From the NCBI GenBank assembly GCA_023458555.1, contig JAEWYS010000015.1:124001-188000 (forward strand): a stretch of 64,000 nt of DNA, in the 5' to 3' direction. The notes under the pieces are model-generated. The model was not told the origin of the DNA. It worked only from the letters and a program-made list of their open reading frames with translations, and searched no databases. Positions 1-8,474 of this stretch are shown here, one piece after another (position 1 is the first letter of the stretch; each line of letters begins with the position of its first letter). The DNA is from Bacteroidota bacterium. GTDB taxonomy: Bacteria > Bacteroidota > Bacteroidia > Cytophagales > Cytophagaceae. A program made the translations under genes and the position numbers.

Positions 1-525
1 TACGCCAGGGGTAAATGCCACTCCGGACATGGCATAACCGTGTCTCTCATCAAGGTCTCTAAGACGGTTGGTCCCCAGGTACAATGTCGGAGTAACATTG
101 ACAAAAATGTCCAACGCTACAGTATTGGTAGCAAAGGTTGCCATGGGGCCGAATTTTAATAAGCTCAGATAAAGAGAGGATGTCCTGGAGTTAATATCGC
201 CAAGCAGCGTGTGATTGATTTTGTTTGATTTTACACTAAATCCGGCAGTAAGCCAGCTTACATTCATACCAAATCCGAATCGTTCTCCTTTGTGAAACAT
301 CCACTGGTTTCCGATTTCCAGAGAAGGCTGCAAACCAAGCGAGACTGTATTTCCGGATCCGACTACTTTGTATGTTGGTACACCAAGACCAAGATGCAGA
401 TAGAAGCCGCCTTGTACCATATCTTTTTCTTTTACTGCGGAGAAAGTTTCAGTTTTATCTCCATTGGCCAGGACGGTCAGAGCTGAAAACAAGGCAAGTA
501 CAATTGTAAAAGTTTTTTTCATCAT
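1..525 (-). CDS. Outer-membrane beta-barrel-like protein, partial (C-terminus outside window)
   Basis: The reading frame starts at ATG 525 (a second ATG follows at once) and runs off the left edge, so only the first 175 residues are seen. Residues 1-20 form a signal peptide (MMKKTFTIVLALFSALTVLA). The rest alternates short hydrophobic and polar stretches with many Gly and aromatic residues (GGFYLHLGLGVPTYKVVG, then GFGMNVSWLTAGFSV), the pattern of outer-membrane beta-strands. Family membership cannot be named from this fragment. The gene stands alone, with 265 bp of AT-rich upstream DNA shared with a divergent small gene. I infer an outer-membrane protein of unknown role. Confidence 0.6.
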   Translation of the reverse strand, partial: MMKKTFTIVLALFSALTVLANGDKTETFSAVKEKDMVQGGFYLHLGLGVPTYKVVGSGNTVSLGLQPSLEIGNQWMFHKGERFGFGMNVSWLTAGFSVKSNKINHTLLGDINSRTSSLYLSLLKFGPMATFATNTVALDIFVNVTPTLYLGTNRLRDLDERHGYAMSGVAFTPGV

Positions 526-790
526 TGTATGTAATTAAGTATTTGATAAATAAAGTTTACTTTTTGGAGTAAAAGGTTATATAGTTATAAAGCTTATTGA
601 TAAAAAGTTTTATTTTATATTTAGTATTACCGGCAACAACGTTTTTTGTTTATGGGCAAGGTTGTCAAAATCTGAAGGAAAATAGCAGATAAGGGTGGAC
701 AGAAACAGAAGATGAGTCTAAACCGGCAGCTATTTTGGTCTTGTTTTTGTGTTGAAAAAGTATAGTATAACACCATAAAAAATAAATCCT

Positions 791-1015
791 ATGAAAAGAG
801 TCATCTTTAGCGTCATCTTCGCATTGTTTTTTGTAGCGGGAACTTCCACTCTTTCTTATGCTTCAGTAGAAAAAAATCAGATTCAGCATACTGAAAAAAA
901 CTCCAAAGACAAGGGAAAGAAGAAAAAGAAAGCCTGCAAAGAAAGTAATGAAGCAGGAGAGAAGTCCTGCTGTAAAAAAGGAGAAGCTCAGAAGTCATGT
1001 GGCGGAAAACAATAA
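791..1015 (+). CDS. Small exported Lys/Cys-rich protein
   Basis: A 74-residue protein with a clear signal peptide (residues 1-24, MKRVIFSVIFALFFVAGTST then LSYA). The mature part is very basic (a KGKKKKK run at 41-47) and carries four cysteines at 49, 60, 61 and 70, the last three in an SCCKKGEAQKSCGG arrangement. It is followed by a good intrinsic terminator, which supports a real, separately transcribed gene. The function is not recognised. Clustered Cys in a small periplasmic protein would fit metal binding or a disulfide-linked peptide, but that is inference. It is not part of an operon; thyA follows after about 105 bp. Confidence 0.65.
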   Translation: MKRVIFSVIFALFFVAGTSTLSYASVEKNQIQHTEKNSKDKGKKKKKACKESNEAGEKSCCKKGEAQKSCGGKQ

Positions 1016-1044
1016 CCGCTGCTTTCCTGTGAGCTTTTTTGAAG

Positions 1045-1074
1045 AGCCTTTCATTCTAAATGAAAGGCTTTTTT
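1045..1074 (+). terminator. Intrinsic terminator after the Lys/Cys-rich gene
   Basis: An 11-bp perfect stem (AGCCTTTCATT paired with AATGAAAGGCT) with a 3-nt loop is followed by TTTTT, 30 bp after the stop of the small exported protein and before thyA. Confidence 0.85.
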
Positions 1075-1121
1075 AGTACATTTACATTCCCCGAATCAAC
1101 GAATAAGTAATTATAGTATTT

Positions 1122-1916
1122 ATGCAGCAGTATCTGGATCTGATCAATCACATTTTGAAAGAAGGAGTACGCAAGGAAGATAGAACCGGAACCGGAACGA
1201 TAAGCGTATTCGGATATCAGATGCGTTTTGATCTCGAAAAGGGATTTCCTCTCGTAACAACGAAGAAGGTACATCTGCGAAGTATTATACATGAATTACT
1301 CTGGTTCCTGAAAGGGGATACCAATATAAAATACCTTAAGGAAAATAAGGTTTCTATCTGGGATGAATGGGCAGATGAAAACGGTGAGCTGGGACCTGTA
1401 TACGGATACCAGTGGCGTTCATGGCCGGATAGGGACGGGACATCAATTGACCAGATTGCACAGGTAATTGATCAGATTAAAAGAAATCCGGATTCCAGAC
1501 GATTGATTGTAAGTGCATGGAATGTGGCCGATGTTAACAAAATGGCTTTGCCGCCATGTCACGCGTTTTTCCAGTTTTACGTAGCCGAAGGCAGACTTTC
1601 CTGCCAGTTGTACCAGCGGAGCGCTGACGTGTTTTTGGGAGTTCCGTTCAACATTGCATCCTATGCATTGCTAACCATGATGGTAGCACAGGTGACTGGT
1701 TTGAAGCCCGGCGAATTTGTTCATAGCTTTGGGGATACCCATTTGTATCTGAATCATCTGGATCAGGCCAGGTTGCAGCTTAGCCGGGCCCCTAGATCAT
1801 TACCCCTAATGCGGATCAATCCGGCTGTCAAAAACATAGCTGATTTTGTCTATGAAGATTTTTCGCTGGAGCAATATGATCCGCATCCGCATATTCCCGC
1901 TCCGGTTGCTATCTAG
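1122..1916 (+). CDS. thyA: Thymidylate synthase
   Basis: Converts dUMP to dTMP using 5,10-methylenetetrahydrofolate in the cytoplasm. The 264-residue length equals that of the E. coli enzyme and the alignment is nearly gap-free: RTGTGT at 21-26, the catalytic Cys146 in the ALPPCHAFFQFYV motif, the dUMP phosphate-binding region QLYQRSADVFLG, and the C-terminal PAPVAI end. The ATG start gives the conserved N-terminus MQQYLDLI. Its last 8 bp overlap the 3' end of a convergent aminotransferase gene. No dihydrofolate reductase gene is adjacent in this window. Confidence 0.97.
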   Translation: MQQYLDLINHILKEGVRKEDRTGTGTISVFGYQMRFDLEKGFPLVTTKKVHLRSIIHELLWFLKGDTNIKYLKENKVSIWDEWADENGELGPVYGYQWRSWPDRDGTSIDQIAQVIDQIKRNPDSRRLIVSAWNVADVNKMALPPCHAFFQFYVAEGRLSCQLYQRSADVFLGVPFNIASYALLTMMVAQVTGLKPGEFVHSFGDTHLYLNHLDQARLQLSRAPRSLPLMRINPAVKNIADFVYEDFSLEQYDPHPHIPAPVAI

Positions 1917-2718
1917 CAAATGGCAGAATTTTCGTTATTGATGATGTGGTGGCAAACTTCCGTTCATTAATTTGCCTTATGATACTCAGACCGGTTACAT
2001 TGGACGTGAAGATAAATTCCGCTTCCATGAGATGATCCAGCGAAAAGCAGCCTTCCCGATAATCACAATTGTTTGCGCTAAGCAGCCGAAGAATGTTTTT
2101 TCGGTATATTCCGTCAACACAGCCGGTAGAAAGAGAAGGGATATATACTGTTCTGCTTCTGATCCAGTATATGTTTGACGAAAGACATTCGGAGACATGA
2201 TTGTGCTGGTCAAGAAGAAGTATATCATCACCCTGCTGATTGCGCATTTCTATGCCTGCCAGGATATAATGCATACTGCTCATGCATTTGAAGGAGGAAA
2301 TTAGCGAATACTGATTTCGGATTTTCTCTCCGACAACAACCTGATCTTTAAACGCCGGAGCAGCCTTGAACGGAAATGCCTGAATAAGGAAATTGCATTC
2401 CCGGGAAACGGGAGTAAACAATCCGCCTTCTTTTCTCCAGATCATTAGCTTGATGCGGGCATTATCTTCACTAAATTTTTTAATCTGTAAAAGCTCACTG
2501 GTCAGTTTGTGAAGTGTATCATCGCTCAGTTCGGGAAAATCCATATCCGCTACATTACATGCTGCTTTTATCCGGGACAAATGGTCCTCAATGAAACGGA
2601 TTTCGGAGTTTTTAAAATGCATGGTTTCGAAAAAACCATCTCCGTACTGAAAACCGCGATCAGATAGAGCCAGCAGTGGCTGACTGGTTAGTTCTCCGTT
2701 GTAAATGACGTAATCCAT
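1909..2718 (-). CDS. Aminotransferase class IV enzyme (aminodeoxychorismate lyase-like)
   Basis: A 269-residue fold-type IV PLP enzyme. It has the early SDRGFQYGDGFFET block, the candidate PLP lysine K144 in SSFKCMSSMHYILAG, and the conserved Glu in HVSECLSSNIYWI. The family includes 4-amino-4-deoxychorismate lyase (folate synthesis), branched-chain aminotransferase and D-amino acid transaminase. The short length, the YGDGFFET start and the proximity to thyA favour a PabC-like role, but this is inference and substrate residues cannot decide it. Downstream partner of the EamA gene at 2723, with a 4-bp gap, so probably one transcript. It overlaps convergent thyA by 8 bp. Confidence 0.75.
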   Translation of the reverse strand: MDYVIYNGELTSQPLLALSDRGFQYGDGFFETMHFKNSEIRFIEDHLSRIKAACNVADMDFPELSDDTLHKLTSELLQIKKFSEDNARIKLMIWRKEGGLFTPVSRECNFLIQAFPFKAAPAFKDQVVVGEKIRNQYSLISSFKCMSSMHYILAGIEMRNQQGDDILLLDQHNHVSECLSSNIYWIRSRTVYIPSLSTGCVDGIYRKNILRLLSANNCDYREGCFSLDHLMEAEFIFTSNVTGLSIIRQINERKFATTSSITKILPFAR

Positions 2719-2722
2719 GTAG

Positions 2723-3643
2723 TTAATTTTTTGCCGGTACCGGCTGTTTTTGCCGGCTTACCAGTAAGACACCTCCAATAACCATACATGTACCCAGAAG
2801 CTCTGCGTAGGAAATATGCTCATTCAGAAAAACAGCTGCTAAAGCTATTGTTGATACTGGCCCGATGCTGCCGATTATTGATGCCTTGTCAGAACCGATC
2901 AGCTTTATCCCGGTGGCAAGTAAAACAGCAGGAATAACCGTACAAAATACCGCCATTAAAAAACCGATGAGATATACTTTCCCGGTGGTTTGCAGATTAA
3001 AATCATTACTCAGAATACTATGTAAAAGTACGGCGACAGTTGATACAAGCATTGCATATCCTGTAAATCTTGATGCTCCGATTTTGGGTATCAGCCGGCC
3101 GCTTCCGATCAGATAAATGGCATATGTAAAAGCACTGCCGAAAACCAGCATACTACCTTTTACGACAGGTCCGGAAAGTGTTGGGGTATCTGAAACAAAA
3201 GCAATCAGAATACCGGCGTAGGTAAGGATCAGCGCTCCCATTTCCTTTTTGCCGATGCGTGTTTTAAAGAACAAGGCAGACAATACTACAACCAGCGTAG
3301 GGTAGATAAAAACAATAAGACGTTCCAGACTGGCGGATATGTATTGAAGCCCGGCAAAATCAAAATAACTGGCCAGATAATATCCGCAGATTCCGAGAAC
3401 TATAATGGTAATGTGATCATGCAGGGTTATTTTCTCACTTTGTTCATACCTGTAAAAAAGCATTATAAGAAAGAAAGGCAGCGAAAACAGCATGCGCAGG
3501 TTCAGAAGCGTCATTATTCCAACGCCTTCTAATAATCCGAGTTTTACCAGAATGGCTTTGCCTGAAAAGAAAACAGCTCCGGCAAATACACAGATGGCTC
3601 CGGTAAAGGGTTTTACAGTTTCTTTAAATGTTTTGTGCTCCAT
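2723..3643 (-). CDS. EamA/DMT-family transporter
   Basis: A 306-residue membrane protein with about ten hydrophobic helices in two similar halves of five, typical of EamA (drug/metabolite transporter) proteins. The second half has the conserved ATGIKLIGSDKASIIGSIGPVSTI region, and a charged tail follows (SRQKQPVPAKN). I chose the ATG at 3643; an in-frame TTG two codons earlier (3649) is also possible. The substrate is unknown. The gene appears to head a two-gene unit with the class IV aminotransferase. A terminator-like hairpin lies directly before its start codon, which suggests control in the leader. Confidence 0.8.
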   Translation of the reverse strand: MEHKTFKETVKPFTGAICVFAGAVFFSGKAILVKLGLLEGVGIMTLLNLRMLFSLPFFLIMLFYRYEQSEKITLHDHITIIVLGICGYYLASYFDFAGLQYISASLERLIVFIYPTLVVVLSALFFKTRIGKKEMGALILTYAGILIAFVSDTPTLSGPVVKGSMLVFGSAFTYAIYLIGSGRLIPKIGASRFTGYAMLVSTVAVLLHSILSNDFNLQTTGKVYLIGFLMAVFCTVIPAVLLATGIKLIGSDKASIIGSIGPVSTIALAAVFLNEHISYAELLGTCMVIGGVLLVSRQKQPVPAKN

Positions 3644-3760
3644 ATGCAAAAAGCCTCTTTTAAGAGGCTTTCCGGTATATTTTTTGGTTTTCAGAATAAC
3701 TTAACCTATAATTAGTGTTTCATTGGGCAATATGAAACAGGCAGGAATTAAAGCCTGTTA
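3644..3760 (-). promoter_or_regulatory. Structured leader with terminator-like hairpin before the EamA gene
   Basis: Read on the minus strand, an ACAGGC...GCCTGT hairpin (about 3735-3759) is followed by GTTTCAT...ATGAAAC (about 3719-3741, mutually exclusive with the first because they share bases), then an 8-10 bp hairpin AAGCCTCTTAAAAGAGGCTT (3651-3670) ending in TTTTT, then within four bases the ATG at 3643. No gene lies upstream on this strand, so the terminator-like hairpin cannot be ending another transcript. A TTGACA-like element lies just upstream. No known riboswitch class is recognised. Confidence 0.4.
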
Positions 3761-3865
3761 TGCCAGTATGTCAAATTTACGTCTTTATGAATGATAAACG
3801 AACCGTAAACAGTGAAAATTTTATAAGGTGAGCGGAGATTATTAAATTTACTTTTTTAATAAGTT

Positions 3866-4870
3866 ATGTCGAAGAATACGTCATGCGTTGCCGTAATAGG
3901 AGGAGGAAGCTGGGCAACTGCTATAGTTAAAATATTGTCAGAAAATTCTCATTTGAAGATTAACTGGTGGATTCGTAATAACAGCCACGTAGAGCATATT
4001 AATAAATTCAGACATAATCCGGGATATCTGAGTGATGTCGAAATAGATGTCGCAAAAGTCCGGGCTTCATCCAGTCTGGAAGAAACAATAAAAGAAGCAG
4101 AAGTCGTAATAATAGCTATTCCTGCTGCATTCATTAAAGAAGTGTTGAGTGGCCTTGATACATCGGTATTTCAGTCAAAAAACCTTGTATCAGCAGTCAA
4201 GGGAATGATTCCGGGAGAGAACCTGTTGATCAGCCAATACCTGGAAACCTATTTTGCGGTTCCGGACAACCTGATTTGTATGATCAGTGGTCCGTGTCAT
4301 TCTGAAGAAGTAGCGCTTGAAAGACAGTCTTATCTGACCATAGCCGGACGATCGGAGAAGGAAGCAGACAGAGTTGCCAAATTACTGACCTGCCGGTATA
4401 TTAAAACATCAGTTTCCCTGGATTTGTATGGCGTTGAGTATGCTGCTGTAATGAAAAATGTCTACGGTATAGCCTGTGGGATCGCCAGAGGATTAAATTA
4501 CGGGGATAACTTTCAGGCAGTACTTGTATCAAATGCCTTGGTTGAAATGGAGTATGCGCTTAGCGTTTTCTATCCGACGGAACGCAATGTTGCCCGATCG
4601 GCTTACAACGGGGATCTGCTGGTTACTACCTACTCTCAGTTTAGCAGAAACAGGACGCTGGGAAATATGCTTGGCCGGGGATATTCAGTAAAAACGGCTC
4701 TGGTTGAAATGAATATGATCGCGGAAGGATATTATGGAGTTAAGTGTATCTATGAGCTGGCCGCAAAGTTCAATATTGAGCTTCCGATTATCCGGGCGGT
4801 TTATAATATTATTTATGAACGTATTGCTCCTTCTGTCGAATACAATATACTTGAGAACCGGTTGAGCTGA
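3866..4870 (+). CDS. gpsA: NAD(P)-dependent glycerol-3-phosphate dehydrogenase
   Basis: Reduces dihydroxyacetone phosphate to sn-glycerol 3-phosphate for phospholipid synthesis. The 334-residue protein has the N-terminal dinucleotide-binding motif GGGSWATAIVKIL (residues 12-24), the conserved Lys in VSAVKGM, SGPCHSEEVA, and the substrate-binding/catalytic region VEYAAVMKNVYGIACGIARG. Length matches the family. The ATG start follows a 222-bp intergenic region shared with the divergent EamA gene. It is convergent with the Maf gene, the two stops directly abutting. Confidence 0.93.
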   Translation: MSKNTSCVAVIGGGSWATAIVKILSENSHLKINWWIRNNSHVEHINKFRHNPGYLSDVEIDVAKVRASSSLEETIKEAEVVIIAIPAAFIKEVLSGLDTSVFQSKNLVSAVKGMIPGENLLISQYLETYFAVPDNLICMISGPCHSEEVALERQSYLTIAGRSEKEADRVAKLLTCRYIKTSVSLDLYGVEYAAVMKNVYGIACGIARGLNYGDNFQAVLVSNALVEMEYALSVFYPTERNVARSAYNGDLLVTTYSQFSRNRTLGNMLGRGYSVKTALVEMNMIAEGYYGVKCIYELAAKFNIELPIIRAVYNIIYERIAPSVEYNILENRLS

Positions 4871-5458
4871 TCAGGGATAGATTTCCGGCTGAAGTTTCCG
4901 GAGGCTTTCATATATCAGATGTACAGGAAGGCCCATTACGTTAAAATATGACCCTGTTATTTTTTCTACGCCAATAAGGCCAATCCAGTCCTGTATGCCG
5001 TAGCTTCCTGCCTTGTCATAAGGATTATAGCCGGACAGATAATAATTGATCTGCTTATCCGAAAGAATACGGAAACGAACTGTTGTCTTGTCGCTGAAAT
5101 GCTCTTCATGATTCTTTCCGAGCAGACAGACTCCCGTAATGACTTCGTGGGTTTGCCCGGACAGTCTTTTCAGCATATGGAAGGCTTCTTCCGGTGAAGA
5201 GGGTTTGCCTAGTATTTCATTGTTATGAATTACGACCGTATCAGCGGCAATGATAAGCTGATCACATGCTAATTCATCCAGAAAAGCTGCAGCTTTTTTT
5301 CTTGCCAGAAATTCCGCAACCTGATATACATCCATATCGTCCGGAAAACTTTCATCGGTAGGCTTGGTCCGAACAGTAAAAAAAATCCCTGCTTCCGTCA
5401 GAAGTTGTTTTCTTCTTGGTGAACCGGAAGCAAGGATTATAGTATCAGGCTTTATCAA
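4871..5458 (-). CDS. maf: Maf-family nucleoside triphosphate pyrophosphatase
   Basis: Hydrolyses non-canonical or dTTP/UTP nucleotides to monophosphates (house-cleaning). The 195-residue protein carries the Maf signature LASGSPRRKQLL at 9-20, the TDESFP motif, ADTVV with the catalytic Asp, and the late AGSYGIQDWIGL region seen in the YhdE (dTTP/UTP) branch. The start is TTG at 5458 (MIKPDTIILASGS); no earlier ATG is in frame without a stop. It lies 6 bp downstream of the ten-repeat TPR gene, so the two are probably co-transcribed. Confidence 0.9.
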   Translation of the reverse strand: MIKPDTIILASGSPRRKQLLTEAGIFFTVRTKPTDESFPDDMDVYQVAEFLARKKAAAFLDELACDQLIIAADTVVIHNNEILGKPSSPEEAFHMLKRLSGQTHEVITGVCLLGKNHEEHFSDKTTVRFRILSDKQINYYLSGYNPYDKAGSYGIQDWIGLIGVEKITGSYFNVMGLPVHLIYESLRKLQPEIYP

Positions 5459-5464
5459 TGTCGT

Positions 5465-6637
5465 CTATTTTCTTTTGCAAAGTCGTTTTGCTTCGAACTT
5501 CGCTTCTTTATGCCCCATGTTTTCGGCTTTTTGCAGATCAGCACAGGCTCCGCTTTTATCACTGGTGCTCATTTTTGTAAGTCCTCTGAAGTAGAAAAGA
5601 TCCGGATCATTTGACAGTTCGAGTCCTTTGTTAAAATCATTGATTGCTTTATCTGTTTCACCGTTTTCAAAATAAAACAGTCCTCTGTTCAGATAAGCGT
5701 CTTTGCTGTGAGGCATCATCTGTACAACAGTATTGAAGTCATCTTCGGCACCCTTCACATCGCCTGACATTAGCTTTGCCTCGCCGCGGTGATAATATGC
5801 CTGTTCAAATTTTGCTTCTATTTCGATCGCTTTGCTGAAATCCTTAATTGCTCCGGCATAATCCTGAGTGTTTGCCTTACTCATACCACGGTTAAAATAA
5901 GACTCCTGATCCAGAGGGTCCAGCTGGATTACTTTGGAATAATCCTGAATGGCTCCCTGATAATCATTCAGGTGATTTTTTGCATAGGCCCGGTAGAAGT
6001 ATGCATAATTATATTTAGGATACAATTCGATTACTTTTGAAAAGTCTTCAACGGCTTCCTGATATTTACCCCATTCATTTTTAGCCAGCCCTCTCTTGTA
6101 ATATGCCTCAAAGTTGTGAGCCATGTTGGTTTGGATGGCTTTGGTATAATCTTCAATAGCTCCCTGATAGTCGCTCAGAAGATATTTTGAATTTCCCATG
6201 TTCATCAGCGCATCGGTATTTTTAGGATCGATCAGCGATACCTGCTTGAAGTCTTCAATAGCCCCGCGATGGTCACCGATATTGGATTTTGCGTGCCCTC
6301 TTTTGGCAAGAGCATTCAGATTTTTATTGTCCAGCTCTATTGTTTTGGAAAAGTCCTCAATGGCAGATTCATTATCACCAAGCTCCATTTTGGCAAGACC
6401 ACGCTGATAATAAGCTTCTGCATGCTGCGGGTTGACATGAATTGCTTCATCAAAAGCAAGCATTGCTCCTATAAAGTCGCCATTTCTGAATTTCTCAAGA
6501 CCTTTTGTCATTTCCGGAAACTGATCCGTTTTGGCTTCGGTTTTTCCCTGAGGTTCTTTTGACAACTTTTGTGCATGAGATGCTGAAAAACAGCATACCC
6601 CAAGCAGAATACTTGAAAATATTATACTTTTTTTCAT
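5465..6637 (-). CDS. Secreted TPR-repeat protein
   Basis: A 390-residue protein with a signal peptide (MKKSIIFSSILLGVCCFSAS) followed by about ten consecutive tetratricopeptide repeats covering nearly the whole mature chain. Repeats read AYYxRGxAKxxxGDxxxAIxDFSKxIELDPxN; the last is degenerate (SGACADLQKAENMGHKEA). The ATG at 6637 places the signal peptide at the very N-terminus; an in-frame TTG lies two codons earlier. TPR arrays bind proteins; no enzymatic domain is present. The partner is unknown. It is transcribed with maf. Confidence 0.85.
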   Translation of the reverse strand: MKKSIIFSSILLGVCCFSASHAQKLSKEPQGKTEAKTDQFPEMTKGLEKFRNGDFIGAMLAFDEAIHVNPQHAEAYYQRGLAKMELGDNESAIEDFSKTIELDNKNLNALAKRGHAKSNIGDHRGAIEDFKQVSLIDPKNTDALMNMGNSKYLLSDYQGAIEDYTKAIQTNMAHNFEAYYKRGLAKNEWGKYQEAVEDFSKVIELYPKYNYAYFYRAYAKNHLNDYQGAIQDYSKVIQLDPLDQESYFNRGMSKANTQDYAGAIKDFSKAIEIEAKFEQAYYHRGEAKLMSGDVKGAEDDFNTVVQMMPHSKDAYLNRGLFYFENGETDKAINDFNKGLELSNDPDLFYFRGLTKMSTSDKSGACADLQKAENMGHKEAKFEAKRLCKRK

Positions 6638-7157
6638 GGTCAATGTATTAAAAATTTAGCCCGATATTTAATGTAGTTGTAATTAGACGTTCGTGTAAAA
6701 TAGTAAAAGCAAATTAAAGACCAAATCCGACAAAGGCTTATTACGCAAACAGATCCAGTTAGTTATGACCGGCCTGCTGCCAGCGATACTTTTTTGACTT
6801 TATTGCCCGAATAATAGTCTGATTGTGTTTTTGAAACAACCGGGTAAATATAGGATAAATCTTTTACATATCAGTAATTTTATTCGGTGTTTGACACTGT
6901 TTTACTTTACTATTCTGAATAAAAATGGCAGGCAGTTTTCCCCTGAACAATAAAAAGGAAGGAGAGTTGGCTAAGTGGGCTATTGGATACGTATCTATAT
7001 GAAATATAAATTGTTATTGATGGTTGATGTCTGTGAAAGATCCCTTTATGCAGTCAAAATGTTTAATTTTAATTTGACTTTTTTTACATGAATTTATTTA
7101 TATGTACCTTTGCCCGCAGAGTTTTTGAATATTTAACACTAAAACGAAAATAATACC
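6638..7157. other. 520-bp intergenic region, no gene seen
   Basis: AT-rich DNA between the divergent TPR gene and the alpha-oxoamine synthase gene. A TACCTTTG sequence (7105-7112) matches the Bacteroidota -7 element 45 bp before the TTG start, but no TTTG sits at the usual 19-bp distance (the nearest is at 7073-7076). Bases 6961-6990 resemble the 5' half of a tRNA-Ser but no 3' half follows. No ORF of note. Confidence 0.5.
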
Positions 7158-8402
7158 TTGGATCTATTTGAAAAGTTATTGACTGACAGAGGTCCCCTTG
7201 GAAAACACTCATCTGTCGCGCATGGTTATTTTGCATTTCCAAAACTGGAAGGAGAAATTGGCCCGAGGATGAAATTCAGGGGTAAGGAAGTTTTATGCTG
7301 GAGTCTTAACAACTACCTTGGCCTTGCAAATCATCCTGAAGTAAGGAATACAGATGCAGATGCATCGCGGGAGTATGGTCTTGCTTATCCAATGGGAGCC
7401 AGAATGATGTCCGGTAATTCAAACCTTATCGAGCAGTTTGAAGCAGAGTTGTCCGAATTCGTAAAGAAAGAAGATACAATGCTTTTGAATTACGGGTATC
7501 AGGGGATTATGTCAATTGTAGATGCACTTGTTGGTCGCCATGATGTGATTGTGTATGACAGCGAATGTCATGCAAGTATTGTTGACGGTGTAAGGCTACA
7601 CCAGGGAAAACGTTTTGTGTTTCCGCACAATGATATCGAAAACCTGAAGAAACAGCTCGAAAGAGCTACCAAGATTGTTGAAGAAACCAAAGGCGGTATT
7701 CTTGTTATTACTGAAGGGGTATTTGGTATGGCTGGGGATATGGGCGATCTGAAGTCAATTGTCGCTCTGAAAGAAAAATATCAGTTCAGACTTCTTATTG
7801 ATGATGCGCATGGTTTCGGAACTATGGGTAAAACCGGAGCTGGCGCTGGGGAAGAACAGGGAGTTCAGGATAAGATTGATCTGTACTTCTCTACTTTTGC
7901 AAAGTCAATGGCCGGCATCGGAGCTTTCGTTTCCGGAGACGAAAAAGTACTGGAATATTTACGTTATAACACAAGATCTCAGATTTTTGCCAAGACGCTG
8001 CCAATGCCAATGGTAATAGGATTGAGAAAAAGACTTGAATTGCTGAAGAAGAATCCGGAGCTTAAAGCTAATCTGTGGAAGATTGCCTCTGCTCTTCAAA
8101 ACGGTTTGAAAGCCGAAGGGTTTAATATTGGACGAACACAATCGGTGGTAACACCTGTTATTTTGAGCGGGACGGAAGCGGAAGCTGCGCAGATGATTAT
8201 AGACCTCAGAGAAAATTATGGTATTTTCTGCTCTATCGTAATATATCCGGTAGTACCTAAAGACATTATGATGCTGAGATTGATTCCTACAGCTGTTCAT
8301 TCACTGGACGATGTGCAATACACTATCAATGCTTTTAAAGAAGTCGCTCAGAAGCTCAAGAACGGAGTATATAATAAGTCATTATCAAATATTACCGTTT
8401 AA
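7158..8402 (+). CDS. Alpha-oxoamine synthase: serine palmitoyltransferase or cysteate acyltransferase
   Basis: A PLP-dependent enzyme joining an acyl thioester to an amino acid with loss of CO2, the first step of sphingoid or capnoid base synthesis. The 414 residues include the internal-aldimine Lys249 in STFAKSMAGIGAF, H138 in ECHASIVDG, and D215/H218 in IDDAHGFG. It starts at TTG 7158 (MDLFEKLL); no ATG is available upstream in frame. The related 8-amino-7-oxononanoate synthase is less likely because no biotin genes are nearby. Cytophagia also use a homologue for cysteate in sulfonolipid synthesis, and sequence reading cannot separate the two. A very strong terminator follows. Confidence 0.85.
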   Translation: MDLFEKLLTDRGPLGKHSSVAHGYFAFPKLEGEIGPRMKFRGKEVLCWSLNNYLGLANHPEVRNTDADASREYGLAYPMGARMMSGNSNLIEQFEAELSEFVKKEDTMLLNYGYQGIMSIVDALVGRHDVIVYDSECHASIVDGVRLHQGKRFVFPHNDIENLKKQLERATKIVEETKGGILVITEGVFGMAGDMGDLKSIVALKEKYQFRLLIDDAHGFGTMGKTGAGAGEEQGVQDKIDLYFSTFAKSMAGIGAFVSGDEKVLEYLRYNTRSQIFAKTLPMPMVIGLRKRLELLKKNPELKANLWKIASALQNGLKAEGFNIGRTQSVVTPVILSGTEAEAAQMIIDLRENYGIFCSIVIYPVVPKDIMMLRLIPTAVHSLDDVQYTINAFKEVAQKLKNGVYNKSLSNITV

Positions 8403-8412
8403 GATAAAGCAT

Positions 8413-8458
8413 TATATAAAATAAAAAGGGGGCAACTGCCCCCTTTTTATTTTATATA
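8413..8458. terminator. Perfect 21-bp bidirectional terminator
   Basis: An uninterrupted 21-bp inverted repeat (8413-8433 with 8438-8458) with a 4-nt AACT loop, GGGGGC/GCCCCC core and A/T-rich outer arms, so a U-run results on either strand. It sits between the convergent alpha-oxoamine synthase and dapA genes. Confidence 0.92.
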
Positions 8459-8474
8459 ACTGAAAAAACTCAAC

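Noticed and set aside
3866..4870. Frameshift or truncation in gpsA
   Set aside because: Length and motifs are complete from ATG to stop.
6961..6990. Possible tRNA-Ser 5' half (GGAGAGTTGGCTAAGTGG...)
   Set aside because: No matching anticodon arm, T arm or acceptor 3' strand follows, so it is no working tRNA, and the match is too short to call an attachment-site remnant.
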